A stretch of 64,000 nt of DNA. It comes from Vulcaniibacterium gelatinicum. GTDB taxonomy: Bacteria > Pseudomonadota > Gammaproteobacteria > Xanthomonadales > Xanthomonadaceae. Of this stretch, positions 20,048 through 29,378 are shown piece after piece (the stretch's first letter is position 1; each line of letters begins with the position of its first letter). Made by a program: the position numbers and the translations under genes. The stretch is from NCBI RefSeq assembly GCF_008033445.1, contig NZ_VNKO01000003.1, positions 62,001-126,000 on the forward strand, given 5' to 3'. Below the pieces are notes generated by a model that was not told the origin of the DNA, made no database searches, and saw nothing but the letters and a program-made list of their open reading frames with translations.

Positions 20048-20108
20048 CGTCTTCTCGCTGCGCTCTGACCGTGGCGGTGGGGGGGTGGGGAACCGGGGAC
20101 CGGGCGAC

Positions 20109-20185
20109 TGGCAGGGGCGGTAGGATTCGAACCTACGAATGCCGGGATCAAAACCCGGTGCCTTGGACCGCTTGGCGACGCCCCT
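20109..20185 (-). tRNA. tRNA-Gln (anticodon TTG)
   Basis: 77 bases with an encoded CCA. The acceptor pairs AGGGGCG with CGCCCCT, the anticodon loop reads TTTTGAT, and the T-loop reads GTTCGAATC. It lies between ispE and prs on the same strand. Confidence 0.96.
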
Positions 20186-20225
20186 GTTTCGTTCCGGGAG
20201 CCGGCGATGCGGCCCGGCACCGGCG

Positions 20226-21095
20226 TCAGCCGGCCCGCAGCCCCTGCCGTTCGGCCGCCGCCAGCAGCGGCGAACGCGCCGCGCCCGCCGCGACCCAGGC
20301 GCGCAGGCCGGCCGGCAGCCGCGCAAGCGCGGCCTCGGCGGCCTCGCGGCTGGCGAATTCGACGAACACGCCGCTGCCCGTGCCGGTCAACCGTGGCGTG
20401 CCGACCTGCGCCAGCGCGGCGAACACGGCCTCGACGGCCGGCTCGCGGCGGCGCAGCACCGGCTCGAACGCGTTGCCGTGCACCGTTCCCGAAAGGAAGT
20501 CGGCTATTGTCGCGGGGGGCGAATCGCGCGTCAATTCAGGCGCTTGGAACAGCGCCGCGGTCGGCACGTGGACGCCGGGGTCGGCGAGCAGGTACCAGGC
20601 GGGCGGCAGCGGGACCGGGGTCAGCCGCTCGCCCACCCCTTCGGCCCAGGCGTTCTCGCCGCGGACGAACACCGGCACGTCGGCGCCCAGGCGCAGGCCG
20701 AGCGCGGCCAGGCGCTCGCGACCCAAGTGCCGCCCCCACAGCGCGTCCAGCGCCACCAGCGTGGTCGCGGCATCGGACGAGCCGCCGCCGAACCCGCCGC
20801 CGGCCGGAATGCGTTTTTCGATGACGATCTCCGCCCCTTGGGTGACGTTGGCTTCCTGTTGGAGCAGTTTGGCGGCACGAACCACGAGGTCGTCGGCTTC
20901 CGCCACGCCCGGCGCGCCCTCCCCGATGCGCCGGATCCGGCCGTCCTCGCGCAGGCGGATGCGCAGGGTGTCGCCCCAGTCGAGCAACCGGAACACGGTC
21001 TGCAGGGTGTGGTAGCCGTCGGCGCGGCGGCCGGTGACGTGCAGGAACAGGTTGAGCTTGGCCGGGGCCGGCCAGACGGTCCAGGCCCCGCTCAT
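20226..21095 (-). CDS. ispE: 4-diphosphocytidyl-2-C-methyl-D-erythritol kinase
   Basis: GHMP kinase of the non-mevalonate isoprenoid pathway. It is 289 residues. The N-terminus has [21 protein letters not shown], the ATP loop is [14 protein letters not shown] near residues 98-111, and the C-terminal motif [12 protein letters not shown] is present. Its ATG overlaps the lolB stop by 4 bases, so the two are translationally coupled. Confidence 0.97.
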   Translation of the reverse strand: MSGAWTVWPAPAKLNLFLHVTGRRADGYHTLQTVFRLLDWGDTLRIRLREDGRIRRIGEGAPGVAEADDLVVRAAKLLQQEANVTQGAEIVIEKRIPAGGGFGGGSSDAATTLVALDALWGRHLGRERLAALGLRLGADVPVFVRGENAWAEGVGERLTPVPLPPAWYLLADPGVHVPTAALFQAPELTRDSPPATIADFLSGTVHGNAFEPVLRRREPAVEAVFAALAQVGTPRLTGTGSGVFVEFASREAAEAALARLPAGLRAWVAAGAARSPLLAAAERQGLRAG

Positions 21096-21712
21096 GGCCG
21101 CCAGGCATCCACGATCAGGCGCACCCGGGCCTCGCCGCGGCGGGCCTCGATCCGGGCGGGCAGCTCGGGGGCGCCGGCCACGGCCTGCCAGCCGTCGTAC
21201 TCGATGGTCCAACCGCCCTGCTCCAGCCGCGCCAGGCGGCCGTCCCGGCCGAACGCCAGGGAGGGCGGGCCGAGCCGGTCCGCCGCGGCCGGGGCGCCGC
21301 GCACCCAGGCGCCGAGCGCGGTCACCGGGATCTCCCAGCGGGTGGCCTCGCGCAGCAGGGCCACCGGGTCGGGGCCGGAACGGGGGCCGCCGTCGAAGCC
21401 TTCCAGGGTCGCGCCGGAGGCGTCGCCGTGCAGACGCCAGCTCTGGCGGGTGACGGGGGCGCTGAGCTCGAGCACGTAGCGCTCGCCTTCCTGCCACCAG
21501 TCCAGGCGCCCGCTGCCGCCGTCGCGGCCGTTGGAGAGGGCGACGCGGCCGGACAGGCCCCAGGCCGTGTGCTGCGCCAGCGCCCGCTCACGCGCGGCCT
21601 GGTGTGCGGCGGGCGGGACGGCCAGCGGCGGCAGCCCGGGCCGTTCGGGGCGGGCCGCGCAGGCGGACAGCAGCAGCGCGGCCAGCGCGCCGACGAGGCG
21701 GACACGCGTCAT
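21092..21712 (-). CDS. lolB: Outer-membrane lipoprotein receptor LolB
   Basis: Accepts lipoproteins from LolA and inserts them into the outer membrane. It is 206 residues. The lipoprotein signal ends LLLSACAA, with the lipidated cysteine at about residue 18. The mature part has the LolB pattern [20 protein letters not shown]. Its start overlaps the upstream TPR gene by 4 bases. Assignment rests on the fold pattern and on the conserved lolB-ispE-prs order. Confidence 0.93.
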   Translation of the reverse strand: MTRVRLVGALAALLLSACAARPERPGLPPLAVPPAAHQAARERALAQHTAWGLSGRVALSNGRDGGSGRLDWWQEGERYVLELSAPVTRQSWRLHGDASGATLEGFDGGPRSGPDPVALLREATRWEIPVTALGAWVRGAPAAADRLGPPSLAFGRDGRLARLEQGGWTIEYDGWQAVAGAPELPARIEARRGEARVRLIVDAWRP

Positions 21713-23406
21713 GGGCGGAATTTTTCCAGCGCCCGCTTGAGCGCGCGGTTGTCGGGGTCGAGCTTGCGCGCTTCCTCGAACCAGGTGCGCGCCTCGTCCT
21801 GCCGGCCCAGCACCCACAGCACCTCGGCGATGTGCGCGGCGATCTCGGCGTCCTTCTGCATCGAGTACGCGCGGCGCAGCTGCACCAGCGCCTCCTGGTG
21901 CCGACCGAGGCGGTACAGCACCCAGCCGTGGCTATCGATGATCGCGGCGTTGTCGGGCTCGGCGGCGCGGGCGCGGTCGATCAGCTCCAGCGCCTCGGCG
22001 TAGCGGTCGGTGCGGTCGGCGAGGGTGTAGCCGAGCGCGTTGAGGGCGCTGACGTTGTCCGGCTCGATCGCCAGGATCCGGCGCAGGTCGGCCTCGGCGC
22101 GCGGGATGTCGTCGCGGCGCTCCCAGGCCAGGGCGCGCGAGTACAACAGCGCCGGGTCGTCGGGGAACGCGGCCAGGCCGCGGGCGAAGGCGTCCATCTC
22201 GGCCTCCGGCGCGCGGTCCTTCTGCCGCAGCTCGGCCTCGAGCAGGTAGGCGTCGCGGCGCGCGTCCTCCTCGGCCGCGGCGTCGGCCTGCAGCTTGCCG
22301 AGTTCGGCATAGGCCTCGTCCCTGCGCCCGAGTTCGTGCAGCACGTTCGCCCCGCGCAGGCGCGCGGCCGAACGCAAGGGGCCGCCCGGCACGCTGCGAT
22401 ACCACTCCAGCGCCTCGGCATGCCGGTCCAGGAACTCCGCCACCTGTCCCAGCAGCAGCCGGCGCTCGGGATCGGGGCGTGCGGAGTCGGCGCGCAGCTC
22501 GTCGTAGAGCGCGGTCAGCCCGGCCTCGTCCTCGGCTTCCGCCAGCAGCGAGGCGCGCAGGCGGTAGCTGCGTTCGTCCTGCGGGCCGCGCGCCATCACC
22601 CGCGCGGCCTCGGCGTACTCGCCGAGCGCGCCGTATTCGGCGGCGAGCGCCCAGCGCAGGTCGTCGAGCAGCAGCGCCTGGTCGCCGATCGCGGCCAGCG
22701 CGCGCCGCGCCCCCTCCCGGTCGCCGGCCTCGCGCAGCTGGCTGGCGCGCAGCAGGGCCACCCGGGGCTCGCCCGGAAAACGCTCGACCACGATGTCCAC
22801 GATGCGCGCCGCCAGTTCGGGGCGTTGCAGGCGCTGGGCGAGGCCGCCGAAGGCGAGCCAGGCCTGGAGCCGGTCCGGGATCGCATCCGCCTCGACCAGC
22901 GCTTCCAGCACCTGCGCGACCAGTTGCGGATCCTTGCCGCCGCTGCCGAGGGCGACCAGGGCATGGCGCCAGCCGATGTCGTCGCCGCTGCGCAGCAGGG
23001 CCTGGAGCTGGCGGCGCGCGGTGCGGGCGTCGCCGCGGCGCAGGGCCAGGGTGGCCTCGACGCCGCCCATGCCCGGCGAACGCGCCGCGCGCTTGCGCCA
23101 CAACGCGAGCCCCTGCTCGGCGAGGTCGTCGCGGTTGGCGAGCAGGGCGATGCGGGTGGCGCGCTCGGCCAGGCCGGCGTCGTCCACCGCGCGCGCGGCC
23201 TGCAGGTACCAGTGCGCGGCCTGTTCGAGCTGGCCGGCCTGGAGCGCGAACTCGCCGGCCATCAGCGGCGTCAGCGGTTCCTGCGGGCGGGTCGCCGCAG
23301 CCGCGGCGGCTGGCCAGGCCAGCGCGCAGGCGAGCAACGGCGCCAGCCACGCTTTCGCGGCCGGCATGCGACGCGGCGGGGTCGGGGCGCGCTGCGTGGC
23401 AGGCAT
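21709..23406 (-). CDS. Exported TPR-repeat protein
   Basis: 565 residues with an N-terminal signal peptide (hydrophobic WLAPLLACALAWPAAAAAA) and a series of tetratricopeptide repeats over most of the length, clearest near residues 400-560 (for example LDPDNRALKRALEKF at the end). It is probably periplasmic or outer-membrane associated. The position next to lolB matches the TPR gene at this locus in Pseudomonas (PA4667 type). The start is uncertain: an internal ATG at 23365-23367 would also leave a full signal peptide. The exact role is unknown. Confidence 0.88.
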   Translation of the reverse strand: MPATQRAPTPPRRMPAAKAWLAPLLACALAWPAAAAAATRPQEPLTPLMAGEFALQAGQLEQAAHWYLQAARAVDDAGLAERATRIALLANRDDLAEQGLALWRKRAARSPGMGGVEATLALRRGDARTARRQLQALLRSGDDIGWRHALVALGSGGKDPQLVAQVLEALVEADAIPDRLQAWLAFGGLAQRLQRPELAARIVDIVVERFPGEPRVALLRASQLREAGDREGARRALAAIGDQALLLDDLRWALAAEYGALGEYAEAARVMARGPQDERSYRLRASLLAEAEDEAGLTALYDELRADSARPDPERRLLLGQVAEFLDRHAEALEWYRSVPGGPLRSAARLRGANVLHELGRRDEAYAELGKLQADAAAEEDARRDAYLLEAELRQKDRAPEAEMDAFARGLAAFPDDPALLYSRALAWERRDDIPRAEADLRRILAIEPDNVSALNALGYTLADRTDRYAEALELIDRARAAEPDNAAIIDSHGWVLYRLGRHQEALVQLRRAYSMQKDAEIAAHIAEVLWVLGRQDEARTWFEEARKLDPDNRALKRALEKFRP

Positions 23407-23434
23407 CGTTCAAGTCCGGGGGAAGGCGGGCCGG

Positions 23435-23440
23435 TAGAAT
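23435..23440 (+). promoter_or_regulatory. Candidate -10 element of hemA
   Basis: TAGAAT lies 47 bases before the hemA start in the divergent hemA/TPR spacer. No convincing -35 is seen at 16-18 bases; TTCAAG is 20 bases upstream. Confidence 0.4.
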
Positions 23441-23487
23441 GACGGCCCTCGGCAGCCAGCTTAGCGCAAGCGCCTGAACGCGGTTCC

Positions 23488-24771
23488 ATGAGCCTGTACG
23501 CCATCGGCCTCAACCACCAGACCGCGCCGGTCGGGCTGCGCGAACGCGTGGCGTTCTCGGCCGAGGCGCTGCCGGCGGCGCTGTGCGAGCTGCGCGCGCT
23601 GCCTTCGGTGCAGGAGGTCGCGCTGCTGTCCACCTGCAACCGCACCGAGCTGTACGCGCTCGGCGACGACGGCCAGGCGCTGTGCGACTGGCTCGCCGAA
23701 CACGCCGGCACCGGGCCGGCGCACGACCTGCACGCCTACCTCTACCGGCACCAGGATCTGGACGCCGTCCGGCATCTGTTCCGGGTCGCCACCGGGCTGG
23801 ATTCGCTGGTGCTCGGCGAGCCGCAGATCCTGGGCCAGGTGAAGGAGGCCTGGGCCACCGCGCGCGCCGCCGGCACGCTCGGGCCGCAGCTCGACCGCCT
23901 GTTCCAGCAGGCCTTCGCCACCGCCAAGCGCGCCCGCACCGACACCCGGATCGGCGCCAGCCCGGTGTCGGTGGCCTCGGTCGCGGTGCGGCTGGCGCAG
24001 GAATCGTTCGCGCGGCTGGAGGAATCCACCGTGCTGCTGGTCGGCGCCGGCGAGACCATCGAACTGGCCGCGCGCCATCTCAGCGACGGCAAGGTGCAGC
24101 GGCTGCTGGTCGCCAACCGCACCCTGGCCCATGCCCAGGAACTGGCCAGCCGCCACGGCGGCGTGGCCCTGCCGTTGACCGAACTCGAGCGCCACCTGGC
24201 CGAGGCCGACATCGTGCTCTCGGCCACCGCCAGCCGCACGCCGATCATCGGCCGCGCCCAGGTCGCGGCCGCGCTCGCCCAGCGCCGGCACCGGCACAAC
24301 TACAGGCCGATCCTGCTGCTCGACCTGGCGGTGCCACGCGACATCGAGCCGGCGGTGGCGGAACTGCCCGACGTGTTCCTGTACACCGTGGACGACCTCG
24401 AGCGCGCGCTCGAGGACAACCGCCGCAGCCGGCGCGAGGCCGCGCGCGAGGCCGAGGCGATCGTCGAGCTGCACGCCGCGCGCTTCGTCGAACACAGCCT
24501 GGCCGCCGCCCGCCACGAGCCGCTCAAGCGCCTGCGTGCGCACGGCGAACGCGCCCGCGCCCAGGCGCTGGCGAAGGCGCGCGCGCAGCTCGCCAGCGGG
24601 CGGCCGCCGGAGGAAGTGCTGGAACTGCTCGCGCACACGCTCACCAACCGCCTGCTGCACGCGCCCACCGCGGCGCTGCGCGAAGCCGCGCTGACCGGCG
24701 ATGCCGAGCTGGCGCGCGCGGCGGAGCGGATGTTCCCGCCGGACGCGGAAGGCGACGATCCCGCCGGCTAG
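23488..24771 (+). CDS. hemA: Glutamyl-tRNA reductase
   Basis: First step of C5 tetrapyrrole synthesis: reduces glutamyl-tRNA to glutamate-1-semialdehyde with NADPH. It is 427 residues. The active-site cysteine is in [12 protein letters not shown] near residue 50, the substrate segment is [16 protein letters not shown] near 111-126, and the NADPH loop is [15 protein letters not shown] near 184-198. The C-terminal dimerisation helix follows. It is upstream of prfA in the conserved hemA-prfA pair and also supplies heme in an organism that carries a heme-uptake operon nearby. Confidence 0.98.
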   Translation: MSLYAIGLNHQTAPVGLRERVAFSAEALPAALCELRALPSVQEVALLSTCNRTELYALGDDGQALCDWLAEHAGTGPAHDLHAYLYRHQDLDAVRHLFRVATGLDSLVLGEPQILGQVKEAWATARAAGTLGPQLDRLFQQAFATAKRARTDTRIGASPVSVASVAVRLAQESFARLEESTVLLVGAGETIELAARHLSDGKVQRLLVANRTLAHAQELASRHGGVALPLTELERHLAEADIVLSATASRTPIIGRAQVAAALAQRRHRHNYRPILLLDLAVPRDIEPAVAELPDVFLYTVDDLERALEDNRRSRREAAREAEAIVELHAARFVEHSLAAARHEPLKRLRAHGERARAQALAKARAQLASGRPPEEVLELLAHTLTNRLLHAPTAALREAALTGDAELARAAERMFPPDAEGDDPAG

Positions 24772-24859
24772 TGCCGCGCGCGCTTTGACGCCGGCCCTGC
24801 CGGCCGGCAAGGTGCGCAGCCGCCTTGCCTTCCCCTCCCCGCCGAGCTCCGCTCCGCCG

Positions 24860-25951
<1,092 letters not shown>

Positions 25952-26003
25952 CCCGCCGACCGGCTGCGACGGTTCCGGCCCCCGCCGCATCCACACTGAC
26001 GAC

Positions 26004-26576
26004 ATGGCCGCCGCCTCGAGCTTCGCGATCGACGTGCCCGAGAGCCTGCTCGCCCGCGCGCGCGCCGGCGAGCGGGCGGCGTTCGAGCAGTTGTACCGCT
26101 GGTTCGAGCGGCCGGTGTTCACCCTCGCCCTGCGCATGTGCGGCGACCGCGAGGACGCCGCCGAGGTGCTGCAGGAAACGATGCTCAAGGTGTACGCGCA
26201 ACTTGCCAGCTTCCGCGGCCGCGACGGCAGCCCGTTCTGGGGCTGGGTGCGGCAGATCGCGGTCAACGAGGCACTGATGCGGCTGCGGCGCGACCGCCGC
26301 CTGGCACAGGAAGTGGCGGCCGAGGCGGCCGCCGAATCCGAGGACCACGCCCCGCCGCCACCGGCCGCCGCCGATGCCGCGCTGCTGCAGCGCGCGCTGG
26401 CCGCGCTGCCGGCCGCGACCCGCAGCGTGCTCTGGCTGTACCACGCCGAGGGCTACACCCACGAGGAGATCGCGGCGCTGATGCAACGCACGCCCAGTTT
26501 TTCCAAGTCGCAGCTCGCGCGCGGCACCCGCCGCCTGCGCGCGCTGCTCGAGATCGCGGAGCCCACCCATGCCTGA
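26004..26576 (+). CDS. ECF-type RNA polymerase sigma factor
   Basis: 190 residues with sigma-70 region 2 (FEQLYRWFERPVFTLALRM and the DREDAAEVLQETMLKVY segment, residues 27-65) and region 4 (LPAATRSVLWLYHAEGYTHEEIAALM, residues 135-160). A proline/alanine linker joins them. Its last bases overlap the start of a one-helix membrane protein by 8 bases, the usual arrangement of sigma and anti-sigma genes. Regulon and inducing signal are unknown. It may control the downstream PDZ gene. Confidence 0.92.
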   Translation: MAAASSFAIDVPESLLARARAGERAAFEQLYRWFERPVFTLALRMCGDREDAAEVLQETMLKVYAQLASFRGRDGSPFWGWVRQIAVNEALMRLRRDRRLAQEVAAEAAAESEDHAPPPPAAADAALLQRALAALPAATRSVLWLYHAEGYTHEEIAALMQRTPSFSKSQLARGTRRLRALLEIAEPTHA

Positions 26577-27117
26577 CGACATCCGCTCCATCCCCGCCCC
26601 GGGGAGCTGGGCCGAGGCCTTCGCCGCCCTGCCGCCGGAACGCCCCGACACCGACCTGTGGCCCGCGCTGGCCGCGCGGCTCGATGCCCGCCGCGGCCCG
26701 CGCTGGCCGACCTGGCTGGCGATCGCCGCCACGCTCGTGCTCGCGGTCGCGCTGCCGATGCGCCTGCTCGAACGCGCGCCCGCGGAGCCGGCGACGGACA
26801 CCGCCGCGACGTCCGCGCCGGCCTCGGAACTGGACCGCTACTACGCCGAATCGGCGCGCCTGGAGACCCTGCTCGCCGCGACCCGCGACGAGCGCGTGGC
26901 CAGCGCCACCGGCATGGCGCTCGCCGGCGAACTCGATGCCGAGTTGGCGACGATCGACGCCGCGCTGCGCGATCCCGCCCTGGAAGAGGCGCAGCGGCTG
27001 GCGCTGTGGCGGCAGCGCGTGGACACGCTGCGCACGCTGGTCAGTTTCGAAGGCACCCAGCGCTGGCTCGCCGCGCAGGGCGAGCGCTACGACGCCGCGC
27101 TGGTGAGCGTGGATTGA
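26569..27117 (+). CDS. Putative anti-sigma factor, one membrane helix
   Basis: 182 residues. The N-terminal ~45 residues are cytosolic and tryptophan-containing (GSWAEAFAALPPERPDTDLW). One hydrophobic helix (WLAIAATLVLAVALPMRLL) spans about residues 49-67, followed by a largely helical, charged periplasmic part. It overlaps the sigma gene and has a GGAG site. There is no zinc-binding ZAS motif, so the anti-sigma role is inferred from topology and coupling only. Confidence 0.75.
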   Translation: MPDDIRSIPAPGSWAEAFAALPPERPDTDLWPALAARLDARRGPRWPTWLAIAATLVLAVALPMRLLERAPAEPATDTAATSAPASELDRYYAESARLETLLAATRDERVASATGMALAGELDAELATIDAALRDPALEEAQRLALWRQRVDTLRTLVSFEGTQRWLAAQGERYDAALVSVD

Positions 27118-27144
27118 GGCAACGCTGATGCAGTCAGCGTTGCC
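27118..27144 (+). terminator. 11-bp hairpin directly after the putative anti-sigma gene
   Basis: GGCAACGCTGA and its perfect complement with a 5-base loop start on the first base after the stop codon. No T-run follows, so it may separate the sigma/anti-sigma message from the PDZ gene by pausing or by blocking 3' decay rather than by classic termination. Confidence 0.45.
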
Positions 27145-27231
27145 GCGCGTGCCATGGATGTCGCGCTGCGACGCTTTTGCCGTCCCCCGCATCCGGATGC
27201 AGTGGACGTACCCGTTTCCGATGAGGTGACC

Positions 27232-28368
27232 ATGCCGCTTTCCCCTTCCCACCGCCTGGCCCGCGCGCTCGCGCTCGGCCTGCTGTTCAGCGGCGCCGCC
27301 GCCGCGCAGCAACCCACACCCAAGGCACGCGAGGCCGACAAGGCCGCCGAACTCGAGGCCGCGCGCGCCGAACTGCAGCGCGCCGCGCGCCGCGTCGCCG
27401 AACTGTCGCGCGAGCTCGGCGAGCAGAACACGCACGTGTTCGCCGATCGCCACGAACTGCGTCGCCCGGTGATCGGCGTGCTGCTCGCGCCCGACGACGA
27501 AGCCGGCGTGCGCATCGCCGGCGTCACCCCCGGCAGCCCGGCGGCCAAGGCCGGCCTGCGCGCCGGCGACCGCCTGCTGCGCATCGGCGGCACGCAGATC
27601 CTCGGCAGCAGCGGCGAGCTGCGGCTGGAGAACGCGCGCAAGCTGTTGCGCGCGCGGGACACCAGGACGCCGGTGCGGATCGAATACGCGCGCAGCGGCC
27701 GCACCGCCACGGTCAGCGTCACCCCGACGCTGGAGAACCGGCTGGTGGTCTGGAGCGGCGACGCACCGATGGCGCTGGCCGAAGGCCATCCGCTGCCGCC
27801 GGGCGTGGCCCCGCACATCCGGCACGAGGTGATGCGGCTGGGCGACTGCAAGGGCGAGGACTGCAAGGTCGTGGCGCTGAGCGAGGCGCTGCGCTGGCAC
27901 GGCCTCAACCTGGCCTCGGTGGACGCGCGCCTGGGGCGTTATTTCGGCACCAGCGAGGGTGTGCTGGTGCTCAGCACCGGCGAGGGACTGCGCGGGCTGG
28001 AGCCGGGCGACGTGCTGCGCAAGGTTGACGGCAAGCCGGTGCGCACCCCGCGCGAGGCGATGGCCGCGCTGCACGCCAAACCCGCCGGCAGCAAGGTCAC
28101 GGTCGAGTACCTGCGCGACCGCAAGGCCGCGACCGTGCAGGTGACGGTGCCGAAGGCCAGGCCGCTGCCGGTTCCGCCTGCGCCGCCGAAACCGCCCGCG
28201 CCGCCGGCTGCGCCCAAGGCGGCACCGCCGCCGCCCCCGCCTCCGCCGCCGGCCACATCCTTCGAGTACGAGATCGCCGGTGACGGCGGGCAGGTGCTGA
28301 TCGCTTGGGCGGCGCCGCAGACGGTCGAGTTCGAACGGGTCGAAGTGCGCACCGACACCAACGACTGA
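27232..28368 (+). CDS. Secreted PDZ-domain protein
   Basis: 378 residues. A signal peptide (RLARALALGLLFSGAAAA) is followed by a short coiled coil (residues ~30-60). PDZ domain 1 contains GVRIAGVTPGSPAAKAGLRAGD (residues ~88-109), and a second PDZ-like part contains GLEPGDVLRKVDGKPV (residues ~255-270). A proline/alanine-rich stretch and a short beta-like end follow. I see no protease triad, so this is not DegP-like. ATG 27232 has a GAGG site; the frame extends upstream but without a signal peptide. It is probably a periplasmic adaptor or sensor linked to the upstream sigma module. Confidence 0.85.
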   Translation: MPLSPSHRLARALALGLLFSGAAAAQQPTPKAREADKAAELEAARAELQRAARRVAELSRELGEQNTHVFADRHELRRPVIGVLLAPDDEAGVRIAGVTPGSPAAKAGLRAGDRLLRIGGTQILGSSGELRLENARKLLRARDTRTPVRIEYARSGRTATVSVTPTLENRLVVWSGDAPMALAEGHPLPPGVAPHIRHEVMRLGDCKGEDCKVVALSEALRWHGLNLASVDARLGRYFGTSEGVLVLSTGEGLRGLEPGDVLRKVDGKPVRTPREAMAALHAKPAGSKVTVEYLRDRKAATVQVTVPKARPLPVPPAPPKPPAPPAAPKAAPPPPPPPPPATSFEYEIAGDGGQVLIAWAAPQTVEFERVEVRTDTND

Positions 28369-28385
28369 ACACTGCTGCGAGCCAC

Positions 28386-28424
28386 CGCGCACGGCCCGGC
28401 CTGCACCGGGCCGTGCGCGTTTGT
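28386..28424. terminator. Strong 14-bp hairpin between convergent genes
   Basis: A perfect 14-bp stem (28386-28399 with 28406-28419) with a 6-base loop is followed on the plus strand by TTTGT. It lies between the convergent PDZ gene (plus) and the CbiX-like gene (minus), so it probably terminates the first and may serve both. Confidence 0.65.
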
Positions 28425-28431
28425 ACCGCGC

Positions 28432-29358
28432 TCAGCGCGCGCCGTCCGCTCCGCGGGATGCGGGCCGGGCGGCGACCAGCGCCGTGCGCAACGCCTGTGC
28501 CTGGCGCCGCACCCACTCGGCCACGCGCGCATCCGGCACCAGCCCCTGCCCGTCGGCGACGTAGTCGAGCCCGGCCAGCACCTCGCGGTACGGGCCGAAG
28601 CCCTGCACCCGGAACGGGATCACGATCGCGCGGCCGCCTTCGGCACGCGCGCGTTCGACGAAGGCGCGGATGCGCGCCTCGGCGTCGCGGCGCTTGTCCG
28701 GCCAGTCCTCGCGCAGGGTTTCCACCTGCACACGCCGGAACGGCAGGGCCTGCCGCACCGGCTCGGCGCGCGCTTCCAGCCGCGCCAGCCAGCGCGCGTT
28801 CTCGGCATCGTCGCCGGGCCCGTGGGCGAGGATCAGCACGTCCTCGCGCGCGGGATCCTCGCTCAGCGCGCGGGCGCGGGCGGCGAGCACCTCGTCCATC
28901 TCCGGCGCCTCCAGCAGGCCTTCGCGGCCGAGGGCGAAGTCGGCGTCGCTGTCGAGCCGCCAGAACTCCATCCGGTGGCCGCCGTGCGCGCCATGCCCGG
29001 CCTGCGCATCCGCCGCCGGCCGCGCCGGCGCACCCGGCGCCAGGCCCAGGATCTGCGCGGTGCGCTCGTACCAGCTCTCGCCACTGACGAACAGCCGCAC
29101 CACCCCGATCCGGCGCACGCCCTGCGCCTGCAGCCGCGCCACGCCCTCCTGCAGGCTGGCCGCGTCGGCCATGCCGAAGGCGACCTCGAGCGGGAACTCC
29201 GCGCGCAACGGTTGCAACGCCTGCGTGACCTCGCGGTTCCACTCGGCGTTGCCGCCGTGCGCCATCACCAGCACGCCGAAGCCGTCGTCGCGCCCTGCCG
29301 CCGCCGCGGGCAAGGCCAGTCCGAAGGCCATCAGCATCGTCAACATCCACGTTCTCAT
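28432..29358 (-). CDS. Exported CbiX-like (sirohydrochlorin chelatase family) protein
   Basis: 308 residues in two chelatase-like halves. Each half has a histidine-glycine motif at its start (VLVMAHGGNAEW near residue 33; VLILAHGPGDDAEN near residue 173) and the RIGVVRLFVSGESW / VIPFRVQGFGPY type ends. CbiX proteins normally insert cobalt or handle sirohydrochlorin in the cytosol, but this one has a clear signal peptide (MLTMLMAFGLALPAAAA). A histidine-rich linker, HGAHGGHRM, joins the halves. ATG 29356-29358 is 20 bases after the TonB-receptor stop, with an AGGAGA site. It is the third gene of a Fur-box operon. Enzymatic activity is unproven. Confidence 0.82.
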   Translation of the reverse strand: MRTWMLTMLMAFGLALPAAAAGRDDGFGVLVMAHGGNAEWNREVTQALQPLRAEFPLEVAFGMADAASLQEGVARLQAQGVRRIGVVRLFVSGESWYERTAQILGLAPGAPARPAADAQAGHGAHGGHRMEFWRLDSDADFALGREGLLEAPEMDEVLAARARALSEDPAREDVLILAHGPGDDAENARWLARLEARAEPVRQALPFRRVQVETLREDWPDKRRDAEARIRAFVERARAEGGRAIVIPFRVQGFGPYREVLAGLDYVADGQGLVPDARVAEWVRRQAQALRTALVAARPASRGADGAR

Positions 29359-29378
29359 CGTTCCTGTCTCCTGCGACG

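Noticed and set aside
21604-23442. Plus-strand open frame across the TPR gene
   Set aside because: Antisense shadow; the minus-strand TPR protein has a signal peptide, repeats and conserved synteny.
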